From an uncultured Oscillospiraceae bacterium (lineage in GTDB: Bacteria > Bacillota > Clostridia > Oscillospirales > Acutalibacteraceae): a DNA stretch of 64,000 nucleotides. Both the position numbers and the translations under genes were made by a program. Under the pieces are notes generated by a model that was not told the DNA's origin, made no database searches, and saw only the letters and a list, made by a program, of their open reading frames with translations. The stretch lies in assembly GCA_900547105.1 (NCBI GenBank), contig URFL01000006.1, positions 87,928 to 151,927 on the forward strand. Direction: 5' to 3'. Shown here in pieces: positions 45,445-52,284 of this stretch; the stretch's first letter is position 1, and every line of letters starts with the position of its first letter.

Positions 45445-46980
45445 TCATCCCAGACCGAAGCACAACACTTTTCGAATGGCCTCCAATTGTTCCGGATAGA
45501 CACTGGTATAGTTGGCGTCGCCCGGCCCCAGAAACAGGATCACACAGGTGACCATAGTCACCAGTGCCCCCATGGTGGTCAGCCAGCTCATACGGCGCTT
45601 GGCTTTTTCGTCCGTTCCCTCCGCCAGATGCTGATAGGAGAACCCGATTACGATAAAGCACAGCAGCGTCATGACCCAGTAGATGTCCATGCGGTAGCGT
45701 TCCATCAAAAACGGCGCCCAAATGACATCCGCCAGCGTGATCAGCACCGGCGTTGCCGCCAGCACGGCGGTGAACCCGCCCAGCTGCTGCCGGCGCAATC
45801 CTTGCCGCACCGGCTTTTGGGTCAGCCCCACCAGCGCAAACAGCAGAATCGGGAAATTGACAAACGCGCCGCCCGCCGCAAAATACGGGAAGCTGTCGGT
45901 CACATGTTGATACGAAATGAAGTTTTCATACAGTCCGTTGATCAGCCGGCTGGGACGGATCAACGACAAAAAGTCGGTGTAGCCGTGCTGGTCCGCCAGC
46001 GTCATCTGATACGCCTGGCCAAATTCCGTCACGCTGCCGAACCGCACATAGTTGTATGCCATCAGCAACACGCCGATCACCACATACGGCAGCGCCGCCA
46101 GCACCAGCTGCCCGAGCAGCTTGCGGTTGAAGGTACGCTTTTTCAAAAATGCGACCAGCATCGGGATGACCAGCACATTGCCCAGCGCCAACGAGGGGCG
46201 GCAGCCAAACGCCAACGCGCCGAACAGACTGCCCAGCGTTGCCCAGATGATCTGCTTTTTCTCATCCGGTTCCACCCACACGGCGCGGACAAAGAAATAC
46301 ATACTCCATATTTCCATGCACAGCCCCGCTGTGATCGCGGTGCAGTATAGTGCCGGGGTGGTGGCGCTGTACCAAACAGCTGCCATGGAAAACGCCGCCG
46401 CCAGCAGCAGATACATCCCCAGCGTCATCTTTTTGAAAAACCGCTTGCCCAGCATATGGAACAGCGCAAACACACCGCAGATAAAGGCGGTGACAAAAAT
46501 CTGGGTGGCGTGGAAGGTGGTGAGATCCATCCCGGTCAGCAGCCGGAACGGCAAAAACAGCAAAAACACCGGTACCACGCCGAAATACATGTAATAATGC
46601 CCGTTGTAAAACGCGTGATCCCAATGCACCGCCACCCCCAACGCCTCGCGCGCTGCCGGGTCGTATGGGTTTTCCATTTGCAGAAGCTTCGGGTCGATGT
46701 CCTTATAATCAATGTACAAATGCCCGTTCAGCATCGATTCCGCCATTCGCTCGTATTGGTCGCGGTGGTCGGGAATAGTGCCGTTCCAATAGGGGCTGAG
46801 CCCCATCGGCAGAATACACACCAGCGTGGTGGCGCAAACCACCGCTACCAGCAGCAGCCACCGCTTTCTGGTGAGCGCCTCCATCGACGCGGTATGCAGC
46901 CGCGACTGCGGACGCAGCAGATACAGCGCTGCGATCACGATGCCCCATACCAGGCATCCGCACAAAAAATATTTCAACAA
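45445..46980 (-). CDS. Polytopic membrane protein, GT-C glycosyltransferase-like
   Basis: 511 residues with about 11-12 membrane helices. The first outer loop (PYWNGTIPDHRDQYERMAES, then NPYDPAARE and WDHAFYNGHYYMYFG) carries the acidic and aromatic residues expected of GT-C enzymes that use lipid-linked sugars. No close named family recognised. TTG start at 46980 behind GAGGAGAG. Promoter at 47061-47089; operon with the GT2 gene. Confidence 0.75.
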   Translation of the reverse strand: MLKYFLCGCLVWGIVIAALYLLRPQSRLHTASMEALTRKRWLLLVAVVCATTLVCILPMGLSPYWNGTIPDHRDQYERMAESMLNGHLYIDYKDIDPKLLQMENPYDPAAREALGVAVHWDHAFYNGHYYMYFGVVPVFLLFLPFRLLTGMDLTTFHATQIFVTAFICGVFALFHMLGKRFFKKMTLGMYLLLAAAFSMAAVWYSATTPALYCTAITAGLCMEIWSMYFFVRAVWVEPDEKKQIIWATLGSLFGALAFGCRPSLALGNVLVIPMLVAFLKKRTFNRKLLGQLVLAALPYVVIGVLLMAYNYVRFGSVTEFGQAYQMTLADQHGYTDFLSLIRPSRLINGLYENFISYQHVTDSFPYFAAGGAFVNFPILLFALVGLTQKPVRQGLRRQQLGGFTAVLAATPVLITLADVIWAPFLMERYRMDIYWVMTLLCFIVIGFSYQHLAEGTDEKAKRRMSWLTTMGALVTMVTCVILFLGPGDANYTSVYPEQLEAIRKVLCFGLG

Positions 46981-47060
46981 TCTTCTCTCCTCGTTCCATA
47001 TCCCCGCGCCCGCCGGCGCTGCGCGAACCGCTTGTCCGCGCCCGGTTCAATATATTTGAC

Positions 47061-47089
47061 AGAATACCACAAATTCCCTTGGTTGGCAA
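47061..47089 (-). promoter_or_regulatory. Sigma-A promoter of the GT-C/GT2 operon
   Basis: Minus strand TTGCCA (47084-47089), 17 bases, TATTCT (47061-47066). Confidence 0.6.
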
Positions 47090-47112
47090 TACCCTGTGCC
47101 GCTTTTTTGCCC

Positions 47113-47154
47113 ACAAAAAAGGCAGGGTATATCGCAAAAGCGATACACTCTGCC
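47113..47154 (-). terminator. Terminator of the ferredoxin-cupin-rubredoxin operon
   Basis: 15-bp stem (47121-47135 with 47140-47154, with G-U/mismatch positions), AAAA loop, then TTTTTT on the minus strand. Confidence 0.85.
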
Positions 47155-47193
47155 CGAATGGATTGCGGATCTGTTTGTTTTAGAAAAATGGGG

Positions 47194-47349
47194 TTACGCC
47201 TTGGCAAACGAGTCCTTGCCGACCCCGCACAGAGGACATTCAAAATCCGCCGGCACCTCGCTCCACGGAGTGCCCGGGGCGATGCCCCCTTCGGGATAGC
47301 CTTTTTCCTCATCGTATTCCCAACCGCAAACTTCGCAAACGTACACCAT
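47194..47349 (-). CDS. Rubredoxin
   Basis: 51 residues: MVYVCEVCGWEYDEEKG with the first CxxC, APGTPWSEVPADFECPLC with the second CxxC. A one-iron electron carrier used in oxygen and peroxide detoxification in anaerobes. GGAGGAGG precedes ATG 47349. Last gene of a three-gene operon. Confidence 0.97.
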   Translation of the reverse strand: MVYVCEVCGWEYDEEKGYPEGGIAPGTPWSEVPADFECPLCGVGKDSFAKA

Positions 47350-47367
47350 GCCGCCTCCTCCTTTTTC

Positions 47368-47697
47368 TCAGAAAATCACCACGAGCAGCATTTTGAACCG
47401 CTCCTGCCCATAAACCGCGTGCGGGTGTCCGGCGGGCATCACAATGCTTTCGCCTGCCTGCAGCGTATACGCTTTGCCGTCGATGGTGATGCGCCCGACT
47501 CCGTCCAGACAGGTGACCATCGCATCGCCGCCGGAAGCGTGGGTGCTGATCTCCTCGTCTTTGTCAAACGCAAACAGCGTCACGCTGACCGCTTTGTTTT
47601 GTGCCACCGTTTTGCTGACCACCTGACCGCTTTGGTACTCCACCTGTTGTTTCAGCTCCAGCACCGTCGCTTTGTCAATGTTTTTCATGCCGTTCAT
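47368..47697 (-). CDS. Cupin domain protein
   Basis: 109 residues, single beta-barrel cupin with motif 1 ISTHASGGDAMVTCLDG and motif 2 AGESIVMPAGHPHAVYG; metal ligands are reduced to His residues, as in regulatory or stress cupins. ATG 47697 has GGAGG. Lies between the ferredoxin and rubredoxin genes (gaps 15 and 18 bases). Confidence 0.92.
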   Translation of the reverse strand: MNGMKNIDKATVLELKQQVEYQSGQVVSKTVAQNKAVSVTLFAFDKDEEISTHASGGDAMVTCLDGVGRITIDGKAYTLQAGESIVMPAGHPHAVYGQERFKMLLVVIF

Positions 47698-47712
47698 GGG
47701 AACTCCTCCTTG

Positions 47713-48426
47713 TCAATCGTTCAAAATTTTTCCGTCTATCGAAATGGTCACAACCTGCCAGGGAATACATTTTCCGCTGTTTTGCAGCGCGGTTTTCGCC
47801 GCCATTTCCAACCCGCCGCAGCACGGCACCTCCATGCGCACAATGGTGACGCTGTGGATGTTGTTGCCGGCGATGATGCGGGTCAGCTTATCGGCGTAAT
47901 CGCCCTCGTCCAGCTTGGGACAGCCGATCAGCGTGATCTTGCCGCGCATAAACTGCTCGTGCAGCGCCGCATAGGCATACGCGGTGCAATCCGCCGCGAT
48001 CAGCAGCCGCGCTCCGTCAAAATACGGTGCGTTTTCCGGCACCAGCTTGATCTGGCACGGCCATTGCCCCAACTGGGACGGCCGCGCGTCCGCCGCGGGG
48101 GCGGGGGTGTTGTCCGGCTGGGTGGGGTGGATGGTGCGCATCCGCGAACCGGGACAGCCGCCGTGCGGATGTGGCGCGGGCGCTTGCTGCCGTTGCTTGT
48201 TGGCGAGCACCGCCGCCTCGTCATACGCGGCGGCTTCGCGGGTGGTAAAGGTGATGGCACCGGTGGGACACGCCGGCAAGCAGTCGCCCAGCCCGTCGCA
48301 GTAATCGTCGCGCAGCAGGCGGGCTTTGCCGTCCACCATGCCGATCGCGCCCTCGTGACACGCCGCCGCGCAAGCGCCGCAGCCGTTGCATTTTTCTTCG
48401 TCGATCTGAATGATCTTGCGAATCAT
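47713..48426 (-). CDS. 4Fe-4S ferredoxin-type protein
   Basis: 237 residues. N-terminal two-cluster ferredoxin domain: CNGCGACAAAC and CDGLGDCLPACPTGAI. A Pro/His-rich linker, then a C-terminal domain with LLIAADCTAYAYA, ITLIGCPKLDEGDYADKL and EVPCCGGLE, found in anaerobe-specific iron-sulfur oxidoreductase-like proteins of unknown reaction. Start ATG 48426 behind GGAGG; the longer frame to 48513 includes the regulator's promoter. First gene of the operon facing crp/fnr. Confidence 0.9.
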   Translation of the reverse strand: MIRKIIQIDEEKCNGCGACAAACHEGAIGMVDGKARLLRDDYCDGLGDCLPACPTGAITFTTREAAAYDEAAVLANKQRQQAPAPHPHGGCPGSRMRTIHPTQPDNTPAPAADARPSQLGQWPCQIKLVPENAPYFDGARLLIAADCTAYAYAALHEQFMRGKITLIGCPKLDEGDYADKLTRIIAGNNIHSVTIVRMEVPCCGGLEMAAKTALQNSGKCIPWQVVTISIDGKILND

Positions 48427-48453
48427 ATAAGAAACCTCCGTAAAGTGTATTTT

Positions 48454-48482
48454 TTGACTTTCCGGGTGCATTATACTATAAT
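48454..48482 (+). promoter_or_regulatory. Sigma-A promoter of the Crp/Fnr gene
   Basis: TTGACT (48454-48459), 17 bases, perfect TATAAT (48477-48482). Confidence 0.88.
48470..48475 (-). promoter_or_regulatory. -10 element of the ferredoxin-cupin-rubredoxin promoter
   Basis: Perfect TATAAT on the minus strand with no -35 at 16-18 bases, as for activator-dependent promoters. Expected start about 48463. Confidence 0.6.
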
Positions 48483-48497
48483 CAACAAGAAGATTCC

Positions 48498-48511
48498 GTT
48501 GTTTTAACAAC
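48498..48511. promoter_or_regulatory. Crp/Fnr-type operator
   Basis: GTTGTT-TT-AACAAC, perfect 6-2-6 inverted repeat. Its centre is 41.5 bases upstream of the expected start of the ferredoxin operon and about 10-22 bases inside the regulator's own transcript. Confidence 0.65.
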
Positions 48512-48527
48512 AAAAGGAGAATTTTTT

Positions 48528-49187
48528 ATGCTGCCGTCGCTGGAAAATATCGCCTTGTTTCGCGGTATCGCCCCGGGGGATGCCGAGGCGCTGCTGCCGT
48601 GTCTGAAGGCGTATCGAAAACATTTCCAAAAAGGGGAAACCATTTTGCCGGAGGGCGCTGCCTCCACCCTGATGGGGGTGGTGCTGGCGGGGCGCGCGAT
48701 CATTGCATTGGGGGATGTGTGGGGCAACAGCAGCGTGTTCGGCAGCGTCGGCGCGGGGCAGACCTTTGCCGAAGCGTATGCGTGCATCCCGGACGAGCCG
48801 ATGCTGGTCAGCGTGGTCGCCGCCGAGGATACGACCGTGCTGTTTTTGAACGCGCACGCGCTGCTGCATCCTTGCGAAAACCCCTGCGCGCACCATATGA
48901 CACTGCTGCGCAATCTGCTGACGGTGTGCGCCGGCAAAAATGTGCAGCTTTCCCGCCATATTCAGCACACCACGCCCAAAAGCATCCGCGGGCGGCTGCT
49001 GTCCTATTTTTCCGAGTGCAGCAAACGCCGCGGCAGCCGCACCTTCACCATCCCCTACAATCGCCAGCAGCTGGCGGATTATCTCGGGGTGGATCGCAGC
49101 GCGCTAAGCGGCGAGCTGTCCAAAATGCAGCGGGACGGGCTGCTGTCCTACCGCAAAAACCAGTTCACGCTGCACAGCCCGGAATAA
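48528..49187 (+). CDS. Crp/Fnr family transcriptional regulator
   Basis: 219 residues. N-terminal cyclic-nucleotide-like beta-roll, long dimer helix, C-terminal winged helix (YNRQQLADYLGVDRSALSGELSKM). It has scattered Cys (CLKAY, CIPDE, PCENPC) but no clear Fnr-type N-terminal Cys cluster; a Cys pair in HPCENPC could sense redox. Divergent from the iron-sulfur/rubredoxin operon that it probably activates. AAAGGAG upstream. Confidence 0.93.
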   Translation: MLPSLENIALFRGIAPGDAEALLPCLKAYRKHFQKGETILPEGAASTLMGVVLAGRAIIALGDVWGNSSVFGSVGAGQTFAEAYACIPDEPMLVSVVAAEDTTVLFLNAHALLHPCENPCAHHMTLLRNLLTVCAGKNVQLSRHIQHTTPKSIRGRLLSYFSECSKRRGSRTFTIPYNRQQLADYLGVDRSALSGELSKMQRDGLLSYRKNQFTLHSPE

Positions 49188-49201
49188 GCGCGACGATACC
49201 A

Positions 49202-49237
49202 CAAAGCGCGGGAGGAATGATTCCTCTCGCGCTTTTG
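49202..49237. terminator. Terminator between the Crp/Fnr and Lys/Ala-rich genes
   Basis: 15-bp stem with G-U pairs (49203-49217 with 49221-49235), T-run on the plus strand and usable from the minus strand. Confidence 0.8.
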
Positions 49238-49243
49238 TAAGGC

Positions 49244-49591
49244 TTATTTCTTTTTGCCACGTTTCGGCGCCGCCTTTGCAGTCGCTTTAGGAGCGGCTTT
49301 CGGCTCGGCTGCCTTAGAAGCCGCTTTCGGAGCCTCTGCCGTTTTCGGTTCGACCGGCTTTGCTGCCTCTGCCGCCGGTGCTTTGGGTGCAGCCGATTCG
49401 GCGGGTGCCGGAGCTTTTTTGGCGGTGCGGGGTTTGCGATGCAGCTTTTGATACGCTTTGTCGCAAGGGTTTTCCAACGCTTTGTTGCACTTCTCGCAAT
49501 AATCAAAGGTACCGCAAGCGTCCCGACCCAGTTCCTCGCTCTTTGCCCATTTGAGCTCGTCCAGTTGCTTTTGTCGTTTTGTCAATGCCAT
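49244..49591 (-). CDS. Small Cys-motif protein with histone H1-like Lys/Ala/Pro tail
   Basis: 115 residues. Residues 1-52 contain C-x5-C-x2-C-x6-C (CGTFDYCEKCNKALENPC), a possible zinc site; residues 53-115 are almost only Ala, Lys, Pro, Glu and end KRGKKK, like bacterial histone H1-like nucleic-acid-binding tails. Not recognised as a named family. Monocistronic, with promoter and terminator of its own; AAAGGGG before ATG 49591. Confidence 0.72.
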   Translation of the reverse strand: MALTKRQKQLDELKWAKSEELGRDACGTFDYCEKCNKALENPCDKAYQKLHRKPRTAKKAPAPAESAAPKAPAAEAAKPVEPKTAEAPKAASKAAEPKAAPKATAKAAPKRGKKK

Positions 49592-49614
49592 GCGTTATCA
49601 CCCCTTTTTTCTTC

Positions 49615-49642
49615 AGTATAGCACGATTTTTCAAATTGTCTA
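49615..49642 (-). promoter_or_regulatory. Sigma-A promoter of the Lys/Ala-rich gene
   Basis: Minus strand TAGACA (49637-49642), 16 bases, TATACT (49615-49620). Confidence 0.72.
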
Positions 49643-49716
49643 CCCAAAGTGAGCGGGAAACACCAAATTTTTGCAGGAAAATGTTGCCTCACGGCGCGGG
49701 TACTCAAAAATGCGTA

Positions 49717-49745
49717 TAGACAAACGCCGCCATCGGTGGTACAAT
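49717..49745 (+). promoter_or_regulatory. Sigma-A promoter of the 226-residue gene
   Basis: TAGACA (49717-49722), 17 bases, TACAAT (49740-49745). Confidence 0.7.
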
Positions 49746-49789
49746 TTTGACAGATTTTGCAAAACCGAGCCGACAAAGGAGGATCATCC

Positions 49790-50470
49790 ATGGATATGGA
49801 ATTGTATGCCGGCACAATGTCCCGGTATTATACGCAAAACGGCATCGCCAAAGACGAGGACGAACAAACCAACTGGACCGCGGAAGAAGCGCACGATACC
49901 GTTGGCAAATGGCAGGAGCGTATTCTGCCCGAGCTGTCGCGCGAGGGCGAACCGCCTTATGAGCCGTGGAACGAGGACGAGGAGGATGCCTACACCGCCC
50001 ACATGGGATGGGAGGCGTTTGGTGCGCTGCTGCTGTGCACCGCCTGCGGCGTGTATAAGCAGCCCATCCCGAACACGCTGCATGCTGGTTGGGACTTTGA
50101 AGCGGATCCCACCATCGGGCGGCTGATCGAGGATCGCACCCAGGTATGGTCGTTGTTTCAGGGCGCAACCTGCTGGCTGCCGCTGGCGGATTGCTTCTAT
50201 TTCAAGGCCACCATGCCGGACGGCGAAACCGCTGTGGTCGGCACGCTGCCGGGGTTGAAAACCGAGCTGAACCGCATCAACGAGCTGGGATGGCAGGCGG
50301 ATGAGCAAACCATCCTCGGCTGGGCAGAGACCGAGGGGTATCCCGCGGTGGAGGCGGAGCAGGAACAGGCGTATGAAACCGCGTCGCTGGCCAAATATGC
50401 GTTTTCGCTGCTGTGGCACGCCGCCGCGTTCGCCGAGCAGCACCATACCCCGATCATCCTGAAGCCGTAA
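49790..50470 (+). CDS. Protein of unknown function, 226 residues
   Basis: Soluble, acidic, Trp-rich protein (WQERILPEL, WNEDEEDAYTAHMGWEAFG, WDFEADPTIGRLIEDRTQVW). No signal peptide, membrane segment or family motif recognised; size and acidity recall immunity-type proteins but no toxin gene adjoins. AAAGGAGG before ATG 49790, which I prefer to a longer frame at 49757 that lacks a ribosome site. Good promoter upstream; the structured RNA candidate starts 14 bases after its stop. Confidence 0.75.
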   Translation: MDMELYAGTMSRYYTQNGIAKDEDEQTNWTAEEAHDTVGKWQERILPELSREGEPPYEPWNEDEEDAYTAHMGWEAFGALLLCTACGVYKQPIPNTLHAGWDFEADPTIGRLIEDRTQVWSLFQGATCWLPLADCFYFKATMPDGETAVVGTLPGLKTELNRINELGWQADEQTILGWAETEGYPAVEAEQEQAYETASLAKYAFSLLWHAAAFAEQHHTPIILKP

Positions 50471-50483
50471 TAGTACGCTACAG

Positions 50484-50751
50484 GGGGGCTCTGCGAAAGG
50501 CGGTGCTTGACCGAAACCATCCGGCGTTTGCCCCGCAGAAGTCAAGTGTGTGACCGGCCAGTACCCCGCCACTGCTTCGTAGGAAGTAGGCATGCGACGG
50601 GCAAGCGCCCGCCATCGCCTTGGAAAACGACGAGGCAGATAGTATTATATACTGCAAAGCGCCCACAGCTAAATGGCTGCGGGCGCTTTTGTGTGCTTGG
50701 GTCAATCCGCCCGCTGCAAAACAGCATAAACTGCATGAGCGCAGAGCCCCC
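50484..50751 (+). ncRNA. Candidate structured non-coding RNA
   Basis: 268 bases closed by nested long-range helices: GGGGGCTCTGCG (50484-50495) with 50740-50751, 12 bp; GGCGG (50499-50503) with CCGCC (50707-50711); TTGACC (50507-50512) with GGTCAA (50700-50705). Internal hairpins at 50572-50589, 50598-50611, 50656-50689 and 50713-50725. Unpaired stretches on this strand are A-rich (GCGAAAGG, CCGAAACC, GCAGAAG, GGAAAACGACG), typical of functional RNA. Lacks the SRP, tmRNA, RNase P and cobalamin riboswitch core motifs. The raiA-type or 6S RNAs are possibilities only. No promoter is clear; a minus-strand TATACT at 50760-50765 keeps the strand open to doubt. Confidence 0.6.
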
Positions 50752-50755
50752 TCAA

Positions 50756-51003
50756 GTTGAGTATATTTGTTTGTAGAGCGATGTGGGCATCGCCCCCTAC
50801 GCAAAAATGATGGGAAAGCAGAAACTTCTCAAGTCTTCCCTTTCGAGGTAATTTCCCCGCGTGCGGAGAAAAGATGAAACTTCTCAAGCCTTCCCCTTGA
50901 GGTAATTCCCCCGCGCGCGGGGGAAATGTCGGCGCAGCCGACAAAAGGGGCCCGTCTTCGGGAGAAAAAGGTGGCGCGGCTTTACGCCGCGACGGATGAG
51001 GTG
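50756..51003. repeat. Intergenic mosaic of palindromic repeat modules (cluster 4)
   Basis: GCGATGTGGGCATCGCCCCCTACGC (50778-50802, shown elsewhere in parts), two CAAG(T/C)CTTCCC modules, and a full reverse copy of the module of 13930-14045 at 50887-51003, with GTCGGCGCAGCCGAC and GGATGAGGTG. It ends within two bases of the stop codon of the lipoprotein gene. Confidence 0.72.
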
Positions 51004-51004
51004 T

Positions 51005-51550
51005 TTATTCTTCACTTTTAGCCGTTTCGGCGAGATACCAATGATCGTCCATCCATTGTACCAAGGACGCATATTCATCGGAAGTCTGTTCGCCTGTTTC
51101 CGAATAAACCAGATACCGCCCGTATCCCAGTTCGGAAACCATATCAAACTCTACGGCGCGCTCATCGGATAGGTTGAAAATTCTTACCAGAGAGGTTTGT
51201 TTGAATAATTGCAACACCACCTCCGGGATGGTATCGTCAAAGCCCTTTTCCGCCATCATATATACACCATCCGCTTTTACAATATGGCAATCCAGATACA
51301 TATCCAGCGGCGGTCCATCTTCTGTTATCTGCAGAACCTGCGCGTTCTGTAAAAGATACTGGGCTGCTTCGTTAAAGCTGTCCTTATAGGTGTTAAAGTC
51401 ATCAATCGTTTGTTCCTCCGACGGAGAACGGCAGCTGTCTAAGGCTACCAAGGAAATGAGGATCGCCGATGACGTGCAGCTACTCAACAGAAGAGTGGAC
51501 AAAATCACAACGATGATACAAAAGCTTTTGGCTATCGTTTTTGCTTTCAT
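51005..51550 (-). CDS. Hypothetical lipoprotein
   Basis: 181 residues. Signal with lipobox LLSSC (about residues 21-25), then an acidic soluble domain (DGPPLDMYLDCHIVKADGVY, ERAVEFDMVSELGYGRYLVY). No family recognised. Less GC-rich than its neighbours, which may mean recent acquisition. Monocistronic, flanked on both sides by repeat clusters 4 and 5. ATG 51550 lies 11 bases after AAGGGGG. Confidence 0.75.
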   Translation of the reverse strand: MKAKTIAKSFCIIVVILSTLLLSSCTSSAILISLVALDSCRSPSEEQTIDDFNTYKDSFNEAAQYLLQNAQVLQITEDGPPLDMYLDCHIVKADGVYMMAEKGFDDTIPEVVLQLFKQTSLVRIFNLSDERAVEFDMVSELGYGRYLVYSETGEQTSDEYASLVQWMDDHWYLAETAKSEE

Positions 51551-51598
51551 AACCAGGCGCCCCCTTATCCTATAAAAAGCTCACATTCCCTCTGTTTC

Positions 51599-51627
51599 AG
51601 TATAGCAGAGATGTGTGATTGTCGCAA
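51599..51627 (-). promoter_or_regulatory. Sigma-A promoter of the lipoprotein gene
   Basis: Minus strand TTGCGA (51622-51627), 17 bases, TATACT (51599-51604). Confidence 0.72.
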
Positions 51628-51654
51628 GAAACATTTGCGTTTGTTACAAGTAGC

Positions 51655-52150
51655 AAGTTGATTATATTTGCTTGCGGGGCGATGTGGGCATTGCCCCCTA
51701 CGCAAAAATGATGGGAAAGCAGACGCTTCTCAAGTCTTCCCTTTCGAGGTAATTTCCCCGCTTGGAACGGCGCAGAAACTCCGCAAGCCTTCCCCTTGGA
51801 GGGGAAGGGGGACCGCCGAACGGCGGTGGATGAGGTGGAAAAACGGTGGATTGAAGTATGCTATTGGTTTCCCGCAATACTACAAATGTGCGCAACTATT
51901 ATATTGCTAAAATCTTATTGGTTTTCTGACACCTCATCCGCCTCGCTGCGCTCAGCACCTTCTCCTCGAGGAGAAGGCTTGCGGGGTCAACAGGTTTGAT
52001 GGAATCTATAAAGCCGTTACAAACTTACGGTGTTCTTGCGTACAGGAAACCTTGCGCCCGCCGCGGATTTGTGCGTAATTCGTGGGGCGATGTGGGCATC
52101 GCCCCCTACGCAAAGATGGTGGGAAGGCTTGCGCTTACCGCGGGTTTGCG
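51655..52150. repeat. Intergenic mosaic of palindromic repeat modules (cluster 5)
   Basis: No gene seen. GGGGCGATGTGGGCATTGCCCC (51676-51697), a CCTTGGAGGGGAAGG hairpin with ACCGCCGAACGGCGGT (51789-51826), CACCTCATCCGCCTCGCTGC to CTCGAGGAGAAGGCTTGCGG (51931-51978), GTCAACAGGTTTGATGGAAT (51980-52005), a second GGGGCGATGTGGGCATCGCC (52085-52104). CAAGTTGATTATATTTGCTT (51654-51673) also precedes the same module in cluster 4. Confidence 0.72.
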
Positions 52151-52196
52151 CGTCGTTTGGCGGGGGCAGCTTCTATGCGTCATCGGACACGCACAT

Positions 52197-52233
52197 AACA
52201 ACAGCCTTCCTCATGTCGAGGAAGGCTGTTGTT
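52197..52233 (-). terminator. Hairpin after the beta-helix gene
   Basis: 16-bp perfect stem (52197-52212 with 52218-52233), five-base loop; T-run is weak, so termination is likely but not certain. Confidence 0.65.
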
Positions 52234-52284
52234 GTCATATGTCCGAATCCGGGCGCGGGGATACTGCCCCGCGGCGGGTTCCTC

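Noticed and set aside
50471..50600. Cobalamin riboswitch (CCGCCACTG and GGCCAGTACC pieces)
   Set aside because: The GGGAA core, the receptor segment and the correct order of elements are absent, and no gene follows in the right place.
50656..50690. Independent rho-independent terminator
   Set aside because: The hairpin lies inside the long-range closed structure; it may still end some transcripts, but I treat it as an internal helix.
50507..50776. Small open frames across the RNA candidate
   Set aside because: No ribosome sites, no recognisable protein, and the segment is better explained by paired RNA helices.
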